NCBI RefSeq assembly: GCF_022230955.1 | Contig: NZ_JAKKFI010000057.1 | Location: forward strand, 1-64,000 | Source: Micromonospora cabrerizensis | GTDB taxonomy: Bacteria; Actinomycetota; Actinomycetes; Mycobacteriales; Micromonosporaceae | Length of the DNA stretch: 64,000 bases | Direction of reading: 5' to 3' | The notes under the pieces: model-generated | The model's database searches: none | What the model was told of the DNA's origin: nothing | Seen by the model: only the letters and a program-made list of their open reading frames with translations | Made by a program: the position numbers and the translations under genes | Part shown: in pieces, positions 15,150-23,063 of the stretch | How positions within the stretch are numbered: position 1 is the first letter of the stretch | How the letters are laid out: each line of letters begins with the position of its first letter

Positions 15150-16952
15150 TCAGCCGACCAGCAGTTGGTGGGTGGCGAGCTCCCGGTAGAGGGGGTCGGT
15201 GGCGGTCAGTTCGGCGTGGGTGCCGACGGCCACCACCCGCCCGCCGTCGAGGACGACGATCTGGTCGGCGTCGACGACGGTGGCGAGCCGGTGCGCCACG
15301 ATCAACAGGGTCCGGCGGACGGCCACCGCGTCGATGGCGCGGCGCAGCGCCGCCTCGTTGCGGGAGTCGAGGTTGCTGGTCGGCTCGTCCAGCAGCAGCA
15401 CCGGCGGGCCGGCGAGCAGCGCACGGGCGATGGCCAGCCGCTGCCGCTCACCCCCGGAGAGCAGCACTCCGCCCTCCCCCACCTGGACGTTCAGGCCCTC
15501 GGAAGTGCGCTGGGCCAGGTGCGCGAGGTTGACCTCGTCGAGCACCTGGCGCAACCGGTCGTCGGTGGCGTCCGGGGTGGTGATCAGCAGGTTCTCCCGC
15601 AGCGTGCCGGCCAGCACCGGCGCTTCCTGCTCGACGTAGCCGAGCCGGGCCCGCAGCGCGTCGCGGGGCAGGTCCCGCACGTCGTGGCCGTCGAGTCGGA
15701 CCGCGCCGGCACTGACCTCGTAGAAGCGCTCGACCAGGGCCAGCAGGGTGGACTTGCCCGCGCCGGAGGGGCCGACCAACGCGGTACGCGTACCGGCGGG
15801 CACCGCGAAGCTGACCTCGTGCAGCACCGGCTCGCCGCCCGGGTAGCCGAATCCCACCCGATCGAACTCGATCATCGGGGCGGACCGGCGCGGGGTGGTC
15901 GTCGCGGCGGCGGGAGCGGGCCGGTCCGCCGCGCCCTCGGCGGGCACGGCGAGGATCTCCTCGATCCGCTGGAGGGCACCCAGGCCGGACTGCAACTGGG
16001 TGTACGCCCGCAGCACCTGGCCCAGCGGCAGTGCCAGGAGGAACAGGTACATGACGAAGGCGACCAGGTCACCGACAGAGATCGCCCCGGCGGCGACCCG
16101 CGCCCCGCCGATGCCGAGCACCAGCAGGAACGCGCCCTGCACGGTGATCGAGCCGATCGGGCCGACCACCGACTGCACCCGGGCCACCCGCAGGCCGGCC
16201 TCGTACGCCTCCCGCGCGCTGCCGGTGACGGCCTGCGCCTCCCGGGTCTCGGCGCGACTGGCCCGGATGGTCCGGGCCGCCGAGATGGCCCGCTCCACCG
16301 CCGAGGTCATCTCACCGATCCGCTCCTGGGCGGCTCGGGCCAGCGCCCGGACCCGGCGGGCGAAGGTGGCGGCGAAGCCCAGCCCCAGCGCCACCCCGAG
16401 CAGGGTGACGCCGAACAGCAGCGGGTCGAGCAGCACCATGGCCGTGCCGGCGCCGACCACCGTCACCGCCCCGGTGACCGTCTCGAAGAGCCCGGAGGTG
16501 ACGACCGCTCGCAACAGGGTGGTGTCCGAGCCGACCCGGGAGAGCAGGTCCCCGGTGCGCCGACGGTCGTACTCGGCGATGGGCAGCCGCAGCAGGTGAC
16601 CGGCGAGCCGCCGCCGGGTGCCCAGCACCAGCCCCTCGGCGGTGCGTTGCAGCAGGTAGTCGCGTAGCCCGCCGATCGCCGCGCCGAGCACCACGAGCGC
16701 CACCAGCACCGCCACCAGGTCGGCGACGGGATGGTCGGCGCCGATCCGGTCGAGCACCGAGCGGGTGAGCAGCGGCTGCGCCAGCGACGCCGCCGCGCCG
16801 ACCAGCGACAGCACGCCCACCACGACCAGGGTGCCGGTGTGCTCCCGCAGGTACGGCAGCAGAGCGCGCAGGCCGACCGGCCGGCCCTCGGCGCCGCCGG
16901 CCGGTCGGTCCGTCGAGGTGCCGCCGGCCGGCGGGTGCGTCGAGGTGCTCAT
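15150..16952 (-). CDS. ABC exporter half-transporter (permease-ATPase fusion)
   Basis: 600 residues: six membrane segments within about residues 30-310, then an ATP-binding domain with Walker A GPSGAGKST, signature LSGGERQRLAIARALL and Walker B VLLLDEPTSNLD. This is the MsbA/LmrA-type layout, working as a dimer and exporting lipids, peptides or drugs. The ATG (MSTSTHPPAGG) is at 16952. The substrate is unknown. It lies 112 bases upstream of secA2 and could share its transcript, but no functional link is evident. Confidence 0.92.
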   Translation of the reverse strand: MSTSTHPPAGGTSTDRPAGGAEGRPVGLRALLPYLREHTGTLVVVGVLSLVGAAASLAQPLLTRSVLDRIGADHPVADLVAVLVALVVLGAAIGGLRDYLLQRTAEGLVLGTRRRLAGHLLRLPIAEYDRRRTGDLLSRVGSDTTLLRAVVTSGLFETVTGAVTVVGAGTAMVLLDPLLFGVTLLGVALGLGFAATFARRVRALARAAQERIGEMTSAVERAISAARTIRASRAETREAQAVTGSAREAYEAGLRVARVQSVVGPIGSITVQGAFLLVLGIGGARVAAGAISVGDLVAFVMYLFLLALPLGQVLRAYTQLQSGLGALQRIEEILAVPAEGAADRPAPAAATTTPRRSAPMIEFDRVGFGYPGGEPVLHEVSFAVPAGTRTALVGPSGAGKSTLLALVERFYEVSAGAVRLDGHDVRDLPRDALRARLGYVEQEAPVLAGTLRENLLITTPDATDDRLRQVLDEVNLAHLAQRTSEGLNVQVGEGGVLLSGGERQRLAIARALLAGPPVLLLDEPTSNLDSRNEAALRRAIDAVAVRRTLLIVAHRLATVVDADQIVVLDGGRVVAVGTHAELTATDPLYRELATHQLLVG

Positions 16953-17007
16953 GCCGCGAACGGTAGTCCGCCGCGTCACCTGGGCGGGCACGCTCCGGCC
17001 CAGCGGG

Positions 17008-18096
17008 TCAGACGGAGAGCACCACCTGAAGCTCCTGGCGGCGACGGTCGGCCAGGTCGGTGAGCAGGGTGGGCGCCTCGTCGAACGGTACGACCGCCGA
17101 GACGAGGTGCTTGCGGATCACGTCCCCGTACGTGCGGAGCAGGTCGACGGTCTCGGCGGAGAGCCGCTCGCGGTCCCAGGTGGGGGCGAGCCCGCGCGGC
17201 ACCCGGCCGATCTGCGCGCAGCGCAGCGAGAGCCCGTTGTGGTGGAACTCCTCACCGAGCCGCACCGCGTCCGCGCCCTCCTGGTAGAAGGCGAGGTCGA
17301 TGACAGTGCCCTGGGGACGCAGCAGGCGCAGGGCGAGCTGCAACGCCCAGGCCTGTCCCCGGCACTGGAACACCACGTCCGCGCCCCGGTCACCGGCGGT
17401 GTGGGCCCACCGGGTCTTGAGCACGACCGCCGGGTCGTCCGCGTCCGGGTCGAGAGTTTCCAGGCCGAGCGACTCGGCCACCTGGCGACGGTGCGGGGTG
17501 GGATCGAGCACCACCACGGAGGCGGCGCCGTTGCGCCGGGCGAACAGCGCCGTCAGCAGCGCCACCACCCCGGCACCGACCACGGCGACGCGCCGGCCGC
17601 GCACCCCGTCGCCGAGCGCGCGGACGTCGGCGCCGTGCAGGTCGGCCGCGGCGTGCAGCAGACCGTTGGCGCAGATCGGGCCCATGTGGGCGACGTAGAC
17701 GCCGAGCAGCGGGTCGAGGTCGTCGGGCAGCGGCACGAACCGCTCGGCGACCGGGTCGGCCAGCCAGCCGGTGCGGTGCCCGTACGTCATCGCGCCGACC
17801 GTGCCGACGGCGACGGCCGGGGTGTCGCTCTCCACCACCCGGCCTACCTGCATGTAACCGAGCCGGTTCACCGGGTAGGGGGTGCTCGCCGCGCCCGGTT
17901 GGAACAGCCCCAGGTCGGCGTTCCAGGTGACGTTCAGGTAGGGGTTCGTGCCCTTGACGTAGCTCAGCTCGGTGCCGGCGGACACGCCGCTGTAGAGCGT
18001 CTCGACCCGGAACGTGCCGGGCCGCTGTGGCGCGGCGTCCTGCTCGACCAGCTCGACCCGGCCGGGGCCGGTGACCACGACGACCTTGTCACGCAT
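17008..18096 (-). CDS. Medium-chain dehydrogenase/reductase-like protein without the catalytic Cys
   Basis: 362 residues of the zinc-containing alcohol dehydrogenase superfamily, with an N-terminal GroES-like half and a Rossmann half (RRVAVVGAGVVALLTALFARRNGA). Where canonical enzymes have GICGTD, this has YSGVSAGTELSY, so the catalytic zinc Cys is absent; the structural-zinc Cys cluster is also missing. This pattern occurs in BchC-like and other zinc-free members. It overlaps by 8 bases the Gfo/Idh/MocA gene upstream, so the two oxidoreductases are translationally coupled and probably act on the same sugar- or cyclitol-like substrate. Confidence 0.82.
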   Translation of the reverse strand: MRDKVVVVTGPGRVELVEQDAAPQRPGTFRVETLYSGVSAGTELSYVKGTNPYLNVTWNADLGLFQPGAASTPYPVNRLGYMQVGRVVESDTPAVAVGTVGAMTYGHRTGWLADPVAERFVPLPDDLDPLLGVYVAHMGPICANGLLHAAADLHGADVRALGDGVRGRRVAVVGAGVVALLTALFARRNGAASVVVLDPTPHRRQVAESLGLETLDPDADDPAVVLKTRWAHTAGDRGADVVFQCRGQAWALQLALRLLRPQGTVIDLAFYQEGADAVRLGEEFHHNGLSLRCAQIGRVPRGLAPTWDRERLSAETVDLLRTYGDVIRKHLVSAVVPFDEAPTLLTDLADRRRQELQVVLSV

Positions 18097-19099
18097 TGAC
18101 GGTCACCCCCGTGCTGAGCGCCGCCGGTGCGGTCGCGGCGGTAAGCCGCACGGTGGTGCCGGTGCGGGCCGAGTCGGCGACCGCGAGGGCCAGCCGTTGG
18201 GTGGCCAGCGCCTCGGCGTACGGGACGCGGACGTCGTCACCGATGCCGCGCACGGCGTCGACGAAGGCGCGGTCCACCGCGACCCGGGCGGCCTCCGGGT
18301 CGGCGGGAACGTGTCGTTCCCCGTCGGCGTCGCGGATCGTCAGGCCGTCCTCGGTCAGCGAGAGGGCCAGCCCGTCGGCGAGGATCTCCAGGCCGGCGCG
18401 GTGCTTCCAGCCCAGCACGCACGCCGCGCTGAGGGTGCCGACCGCACCGTCGGCGAAGCGCAGCGCGGCGGTGGTCACCGAGTCGATGTCGGCGCCGTCG
18501 ACCGGCGGCGGTGTGCCGTTGCCGTACGCGGTGACCTCGGTCACCTCGCCGGCCAGCACACGGATCAGGTCCAGCACGTGGGCCGCCTGCTCGACCACCG
18601 GGCCGCCGGAGCGGTCCCGCCGCGACCACCACGCCACCGGGGGCACCTTGTCGAGCCAGGCGCCGCTGACCATCCGCACCGGACGATCGGCCAGCAGGTC
18701 ACGGGCCTGATCGAGCACGCTCAGATAGCGCCAGTGGTGACCGACGGCGGTACGCAGCCCGCTGCCCGCGACCAGGTCGGCGATCCGCTCGGCGGTGCCC
18801 AGGTCGACCGCGACGGGCTTCTCCACGAACATCGGCACCCCAGCCTCGATCACCGCCTCCTCGGCGGGGCCGTGCGCGAACGGCGGCACGCAGACGTACA
18901 CCGCGTCCAGGCCACTGGCCAGCAGCTCGGCAACGTCGGCGCAGGCCCGACCGCCGTGCTGCGCGGCCAGCGCGGACGCCGCCTCCGGCGCGACGTCGGT
19001 GACCCCGACCAGCTCGACGTCGTCGAAGCCGGCCAGCACCCGAGCGTGACGTTGTGCCACTCCCCCGGCTCCGATCAGACCCACCCGGCACTGCTGCAT
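18089..19099 (-). CDS. Gfo/Idh/MocA family oxidoreductase
   Basis: About 336 residues from MQQCRVGLIGAGGVAQRHARVL, a classical Rossmann start. The MFVEKPVAVDLG motif carries the EKP lysine of the family, and the C-terminal alpha/beta domain contains WWSRRDRSGGPVVEQAAHVLD, whose His is the usual catalytic position. Family members oxidise or reduce sugars and inositols with NAD(P). The start at 19099 has an AAAGGGGTG site; a longer start nine codons upstream has none. Coupled to the MDR-type gene that follows. Confidence 0.9.
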   Translation of the reverse strand: MQQCRVGLIGAGGVAQRHARVLAGFDDVELVGVTDVAPEAASALAAQHGGRACADVAELLASGLDAVYVCVPPFAHGPAEEAVIEAGVPMFVEKPVAVDLGTAERIADLVAGSGLRTAVGHHWRYLSVLDQARDLLADRPVRMVSGAWLDKVPPVAWWSRRDRSGGPVVEQAAHVLDLIRVLAGEVTEVTAYGNGTPPPVDGADIDSVTTAALRFADGAVGTLSAACVLGWKHRAGLEILADGLALSLTEDGLTIRDADGERHVPADPEAARVAVDRAFVDAVRGIGDDVRVPYAEALATQRLALAVADSARTGTTVRLTAATAPAALSTGVTVNA

Positions 19100-19150
19100 T
19101 TCGGCACCCCTTTGAAGACCTTTCATGAGCGCTAGGAGGAGTCCCCTGGC

Positions 19151-19204
19151 ATGTGCGCAATCAAACGTTCATCCCCCGGGAACGCTGGGATGTCACCGTT
19201 GTGA
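19151..19204 (+). CDS. Possible 17-residue leader peptide upstream of gpgS
   Basis: A short frame, MCAIKRSSPGNAGMSPL, starts 9 bases after a strong AGGAGGAG site (19134-19141) that serves no other gene. It ends 90 bases before gpgS in a different frame. It could regulate gpgS by upstream-ORF translation, or be a chance ribosome site. No conservation can be tested here. Confidence 0.3.
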   Translation: MCAIKRSSPGNAGMSPL

Positions 19205-19293
19205 TCAAGCTGTTGCCGAGAAAGCGGTTAGCGCGTGGTGAGGAATGGGAACAACCAAATTCGGTTTTTCCACGCACGAACGGAGGGGTGCCC

Positions 19294-20310
19294 GTGCGGG
19301 ATGAGACATCGAGCGTGTCACCGGTGGTGGAGGCCTGGGCCACGTACCGGACGACGTCGGCGGGGGACTGGCCGGCGCGTCGGTTGATGCGCGCCAAGGG
19401 AGACACCCGGGTCAGCGTCGTGCTGCCGGCACGCAACGAGGAGGCGACCGTCGGCGCGATCGTGTCGACGATCCGGGAACACCTGATGGATCGGGTCGCC
19501 CTGGTGGACGAGCTGATCGTGGTGGATTCGCGGTCGACCGACCGCACCGCGCAGGTGGCCCGCGCCGCCGGCGCGGAGGTGGTCAGTCAGGACGCGATGA
19601 CCCGGGGGCTGCCCCGGCTGACCGGCAAGGGCGACGCGCTCTGGGCCGGTCTGGCCGCAGCCGAAGGGGACGTGGTGGCGTTCATCGACGCCGACCTGCG
19701 GGAGTTCCGGCCGCACTTCGTGAGCGGGCTGCTCGGGCCGCTGCTGACCGACCCGTCGGTCGACTTCGTGAAGGGCTTCTACCACCGGCCGTTGGTGGGC
19801 GCCTCCAGTGTCGAGCAGGACGGCGGGGGTCGGGTGACCGAGCTGATGGCCCGACCGCTTCTCAACCTCTTCTGGCCCGAGCTGGCCGGCTTCGTGCAGC
19901 CGCTCGCCGGCGAGTACGCCGGCCGCCGCGACGTGCTGGCCCAGGTGCCGTTCGTCTCCGGGTACGGCGTGGAGACCGCCATGATGATCGATCTGCTCGA
20001 CCTGGTGGGTCTCGACGCGATGGCGCAGGTCGACCTCGGTGAGCGCAAGCACCGGCACCAGGACACGGCGGCCCTCGGCCGAATGTCCGCGCAGATCATG
20101 TTGACCGCCTGGTCCCGGTTGCAGCGGCGCGGCTGGGCGACCCCCGGGCTGTCCCCGGAGTCGTTGCTGACCCAGTTCCGTCGCGGCGGTTCGGACAGCC
20201 TGCCGAACCTCGACCGCGAGATCGTGGTCAGCGACGTGTCGATCGAGGAGCGCCCGCCGCTGGCCGAGCTGCGCCACCGGATGCCCCGCCGTCGGGTGGC
20301 CGCCGCGTGA
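19294..20310 (+). CDS. gpgS: Glucosyl-3-phosphoglycerate synthase
   Basis: 338 residues from the GTG at 19294, preceded by GGAGG at 19282-19286. The GT-A fold glycosyltransferase (GT81) features are clear: VSVVLPARNEEATVGAIV, DSRSTDRTAQVARAAGAEV, GKGDALWAGLAAAEGD and VAFIDADLREFRPHFV with its metal-binding DAD, then the C-terminal GYGVETAMMIDL and GERKHRHQ. The enzyme joins glucose from an NDP-glucose to 3-phosphoglycerate. This is the first step to glucosylglycerate, an osmolyte, or to methylglucose lipopolysaccharides. A glycosyltransferase gene follows. No dedicated phosphatase (gpgP) is visible next to it. Confidence 0.92.
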   Translation: MRDETSSVSPVVEAWATYRTTSAGDWPARRLMRAKGDTRVSVVLPARNEEATVGAIVSTIREHLMDRVALVDELIVVDSRSTDRTAQVARAAGAEVVSQDAMTRGLPRLTGKGDALWAGLAAAEGDVVAFIDADLREFRPHFVSGLLGPLLTDPSVDFVKGFYHRPLVGASSVEQDGGGRVTELMARPLLNLFWPELAGFVQPLAGEYAGRRDVLAQVPFVSGYGVETAMMIDLLDLVGLDAMAQVDLGERKHRHQDTAALGRMSAQIMLTAWSRLQRRGWATPGLSPESLLTQFRRGGSDSLPNLDREIVVSDVSIEERPPLAELRHRMPRRRVAAA

Positions 20311-20389
20311 GCGCGAGGAGTGAGCCGATCGTGCGAGCCCCACAGTCGCGGACCGACGGCACCGTGAGCGCCGGGAAGGGACGATTGCG

Positions 20390-21547
20390 ATGAGCCTCAC
20401 CGTGTTGATGAACGCCGGCCCGTGGCTGTCCGTGCCACCGCCCGGTTACGGCGGCATCGAGAACGTGATCGCCACCCTGGTGCCGGAGCTGCGGCGACTC
20501 GGCGTGCGGGTGGTGCTCGCCTCGGTGGGCAGCAGCACCCTGCCGGTGGACGAGCAGATGTCGGTCTTCGCCGACGGGCAGTTCGCGGCGTTGCAACGGC
20601 CGTACAACCAGGTCTGCGGGATCGCCCAGGCGCACCTGGCCGGGGTGGTCCGGGAGCTGCACTCCCGCGACGACATCGACCTGGTGCACGACCACGTGGA
20701 GGCGGTCGGCCTGGCCACTCTCGCCGCGATGGGTCCCGCCGGTCCGCCGACCCTGCACACCCTGCACTGGGACCTGGCCAAGCACCCCGCGCTCTACGGC
20801 GGCCTGGACGGCGGCGACCGGGTCCGGGTCAACGGTGTCTCCGCGTCGCAGCTGGCTCGCGCCCCGCTGGCGTTGCGGGAGCACTCGGTGGGGCACGTGC
20901 ACCTGTCCACCCCGCTGGCCGTGCAGGCCGACCGGCGGCCCCGACCGGAGAAGGGCGACCACCTGCTCATCCTCGGCCGGATCAACCCGGGCAAGGGGCA
21001 GGACGTGGGTGCCCGGCTGGCACACCGGGTCGGCTTCCCGCTGGTCCTGGCGGGGCCGGTCGGCCCGTACCATCGGCCGGCCGATCTTGCCGCCGCGGGC
21101 GACGAGGCCCGGCAGAACCCGGACGTGCGGTTCTTCCTCGACGAGGTGGCGCCGCACGTCGACGGTGACCTGGTCCGCTGGGTCGGCACCGTGGCCGGTC
21201 AGGAGCGGGACGACCTGCTGGCCAGCGCCCGCGCGTCGCTGTTCCCGCTGCGCTGGGAGGAGCCCGGTGGCACGGCGGTGGTCGAGTCGCTCGCCCTGGG
21301 CACCCCGGTGGTGGCGACCGCCCGGGGCTGCCTGCCGGAGCTGATCGAACACGGCCGCACCGGGCTGCTCACCACCGAGGAGGAGGAGCTGGGCGATCTC
21401 GTGGCCGCCAGCGACCTGCTCGACCCCGACGAGTGTCGGCGGGTGGCCGCGCAGCGCTTCACCCCGGCGGTGATGGCCCAGCGCTACGTGGAGCTGTACG
21501 AGCGGGTCCGCCAGTTGTCCAGCGCGCCGAGGCTGCTGCCGGCCTGA
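20390..21547 (+). CDS. GT4-family glycosyltransferase
   Basis: 385 residues, starting MSLTVLMNAGPWLSVPPPGYGGIE. The GT-B fold has an N-terminal acceptor half and a C-terminal donor half with HLLILGRINPGKGQDVG and the GT4 signature SLFPLRWEEPGGTAVVESLALGTPVVAT, where the glutamates contact the nucleotide sugar. The donor and acceptor are unknown. Its position 79 bases after gpgS suggests it may extend a glucosylglycerate-type product or act in related polysaccharide synthesis, but this is inference. Confidence 0.88.
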   Translation: MSLTVLMNAGPWLSVPPPGYGGIENVIATLVPELRRLGVRVVLASVGSSTLPVDEQMSVFADGQFAALQRPYNQVCGIAQAHLAGVVRELHSRDDIDLVHDHVEAVGLATLAAMGPAGPPTLHTLHWDLAKHPALYGGLDGGDRVRVNGVSASQLARAPLALREHSVGHVHLSTPLAVQADRRPRPEKGDHLLILGRINPGKGQDVGARLAHRVGFPLVLAGPVGPYHRPADLAAAGDEARQNPDVRFFLDEVAPHVDGDLVRWVGTVAGQERDDLLASARASLFPLRWEEPGGTAVVESLALGTPVVATARGCLPELIEHGRTGLLTTEEEELGDLVAASDLLDPDECRRVAAQRFTPAVMAQRYVELYERVRQLSSAPRLLPA

Positions 21548-21576
21548 GCGTCGGCGCGACCGGCGGCCGGGTGGCG

Positions 21577-21601
21577 GTTTGCCGGCGGCGACAGCGGGTA
21601 G
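21577..21601 (+). promoter_or_regulatory. SigB/SigF-like promoter for the DUF4383 gene
   Basis: GTTT, 15 bases, GGGTAG, ending 40 bases before the ATG at 21642. It is a full consensus match with a one-base shorter spacer. Confidence 0.68.
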
Positions 21602-21641
21602 GCGGCTGCGCTCATGCCCGCCGCGCAGCGAGGAGCCGGGA

Positions 21642-22100
21642 ATGGTCGGACCGATGGCCCACTCCCGGGCCCGACCCAACCCGGCCGACGGCAAGCCGCC
21701 GGTGCGGCGCGCGGCGGCGACGGTCGGGGTGCTGTTCCTGGTGATCGGCGTGCTCGGCTTCGTGCCGGGGGTCACCAGCGGCATGGACGACCTGCGCTTC
21801 GCCGGCCACGGCTCGGGCGCGTTCCTGTTCGGCGTCTTCCAGGTGTCGGTGCTGCACAACCTGGTGCACCTGGCGTTCGGGGTGGCGGGTCTGCTGCTGG
21901 CGCGGACGGTGACCGGCGCGCGGGCGTTCCTGATCGGCGGCGGCGCCGTCTACCTGGTGCTCTGGCTGTACGGGCTGGCGGTGGACCAGGACACCGGGGC
22001 GAACGTGCTGCCGGTCAACGACGCCGACGGCTGGCTGCACCTGGGCCTGGGCGTCGGCATGATCGCGTTGGGCCTGCTGACCGGACGAACACGTCCGTGA
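21642..22100 (+). CDS. DUF4383 membrane protein
   Basis: 152 residues with four hydrophobic helices. The family signature is present as VSVLHNLVHLAFGVAGLLLA and VLPVNDADGWLHLGLGVGM. DUF4383 proteins are small integral membrane proteins of unknown function, frequent in actinobacterial stress loci. The ATG is 6 bases after AGGAG (21631-21635). A stress-type promoter lies directly upstream. Confidence 0.9.
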   Translation: MVGPMAHSRARPNPADGKPPVRRAAATVGVLFLVIGVLGFVPGVTSGMDDLRFAGHGSGAFLFGVFQVSVLHNLVHLAFGVAGLLLARTVTGARAFLIGGGAVYLVLWLYGLAVDQDTGANVLPVNDADGWLHLGLGVGMIALGLLTGRTRP

Positions 22101-22146
22101 CCTGCCATGACCTGCCGTGACCTGCCTCGCCCTCGTCGCCGGTCCC

Positions 22147-22172
22147 GTTTGGTCCGCTTCGGCCTCGGGTAG
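22147..22172 (+). promoter_or_regulatory. SigB/SigF-like promoter for the STAS-ATPase gene
   Basis: GTTT, 16 bases, GGGTAG, ending 38 bases before the ATG at 22211. It is a full match to the stress sigma consensus. Confidence 0.75.
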
Positions 22173-22210
22173 TGGGGAGATCCCGACCCCGCAGCGAATC
22201 GAGGGCACCA

Positions 22211-22939
22211 ATGTCGAGCCGGATCACCTGCGAGGTGCGCACCACGGCACCGGTGGCGGTCGTCCGACTCACCGGCGCCCTGGACCTGGGCACCATGCGG
22301 TCGGTGCACCACGCGCTCAACGCGGCGCTGGCCGACCAGCCGGACGCGCTGGTGGTCGACATGACCGAGGTCGACGTCCGGGACCGGCTGGCGCTGTCCG
22401 TCTTCGCCGCGACGGCCCGTCGGGCCGAGGAGTGGCCGGGCGTGCCGGTGGTGCTCTGCGGCCCGACGCCGATCGCCGCGCGCTGGCTGTCCGAGTCGAC
22501 GACGTGCCGGGTGGTCCCGGTGTCGCGCGACTGCGCGGAGGCGACCCGGGTGGCGGGCACCCCGTCCCCGTTGCGGATGCGGGCCCGGCTGGAGCCGGTT
22601 TCCGGCGCCTGCCGGCGAGCCCGGGAGCTGGTCACCGAGGCGTGCGCGCGGTGGAACCTGCCCGACGCGTCCGGCCCGGCGGCGTTGGTGCTCAGTGAAC
22701 TGGTCGGCAACGTGGTCCGGCACGCCGGCACGCCCATGCAGGTGACGGTGACCCTGCGCCGGCCGTACCTGCACCTGGCAGTGGTCGACGGCAGCAGCGC
22801 CCAGGCCCGGGCCGGCGGGACGGACCTGCACGCCGAGGGTGGGCGGGGGTTGCTGCTGGTTCGGGAGCTCACCCAGCGCTGGGGCAGCGTGCCGGCCGGT
22901 ACGGGCAAGGCCGTCTGGGCGATGCTGCCCGCGACCTGA
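22211..22939 (+). CDS. STAS-HATPase fusion, anti-sigma/antagonist type regulator
   Basis: 242 residues. The N-terminal STAS domain (TTAPVAVVRLTGALDLGTM, about residues 5-110) is fused to an RsbW-like HATPase_c domain (LVLSELVGNVVRHAG as N-box, HLAVVDGSS as G1, GGRGLLLVRELTQRWG as G2). In partner-switching systems these are separate antagonist and anti-sigma kinase proteins. The usual phosphorylatable Ser in the D-S-S-G-L motif of STAS is replaced (VRDRLAL), so the antagonist half may not be switchable. A SigB-like promoter precedes it, and a SigB-type sigma factor with its own STAS domain lies 2.2 kb downstream. Confidence 0.88.
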   Translation: MSSRITCEVRTTAPVAVVRLTGALDLGTMRSVHHALNAALADQPDALVVDMTEVDVRDRLALSVFAATARRAEEWPGVPVVLCGPTPIAARWLSESTTCRVVPVSRDCAEATRVAGTPSPLRMRARLEPVSGACRRARELVTEACARWNLPDASGPAALVLSELVGNVVRHAGTPMQVTVTLRRPYLHLAVVDGSSAQARAGGTDLHAEGGRGLLLVRELTQRWGSVPAGTGKAVWAMLPAT

Positions 22940-22997
22940 GCGTTCGAGGTGGGTGCGCCGGTACTGGCGATCTGACCGAAATTACCGCTCTGGGCTG

Positions 22998-23022
22998 GTT
23001 ACATGGGGAGAGGGTCGGGTAG
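22998..23022 (+). promoter_or_regulatory. SigB/SigF-like promoter for ctaD
   Basis: GTTA, 15 bases, GGGTAG, ending 41 bases before the ctaD ATG. One -35 mismatch to the GTTT consensus. Confidence 0.55.
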
Positions 23023-23063
23023 GCACGCCCGTCCTTTCTGCCGTCACGACGGGGTGAGCAACC

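Noticed and set aside
12714..16667. Very long open frame on the plus strand across secA2 and the ABC exporter
   Set aside because: It is antisense to two well-supported genes with clear motifs. Long antisense frames are common in high-GC DNA, and no ribosome site or protein motif supports it.
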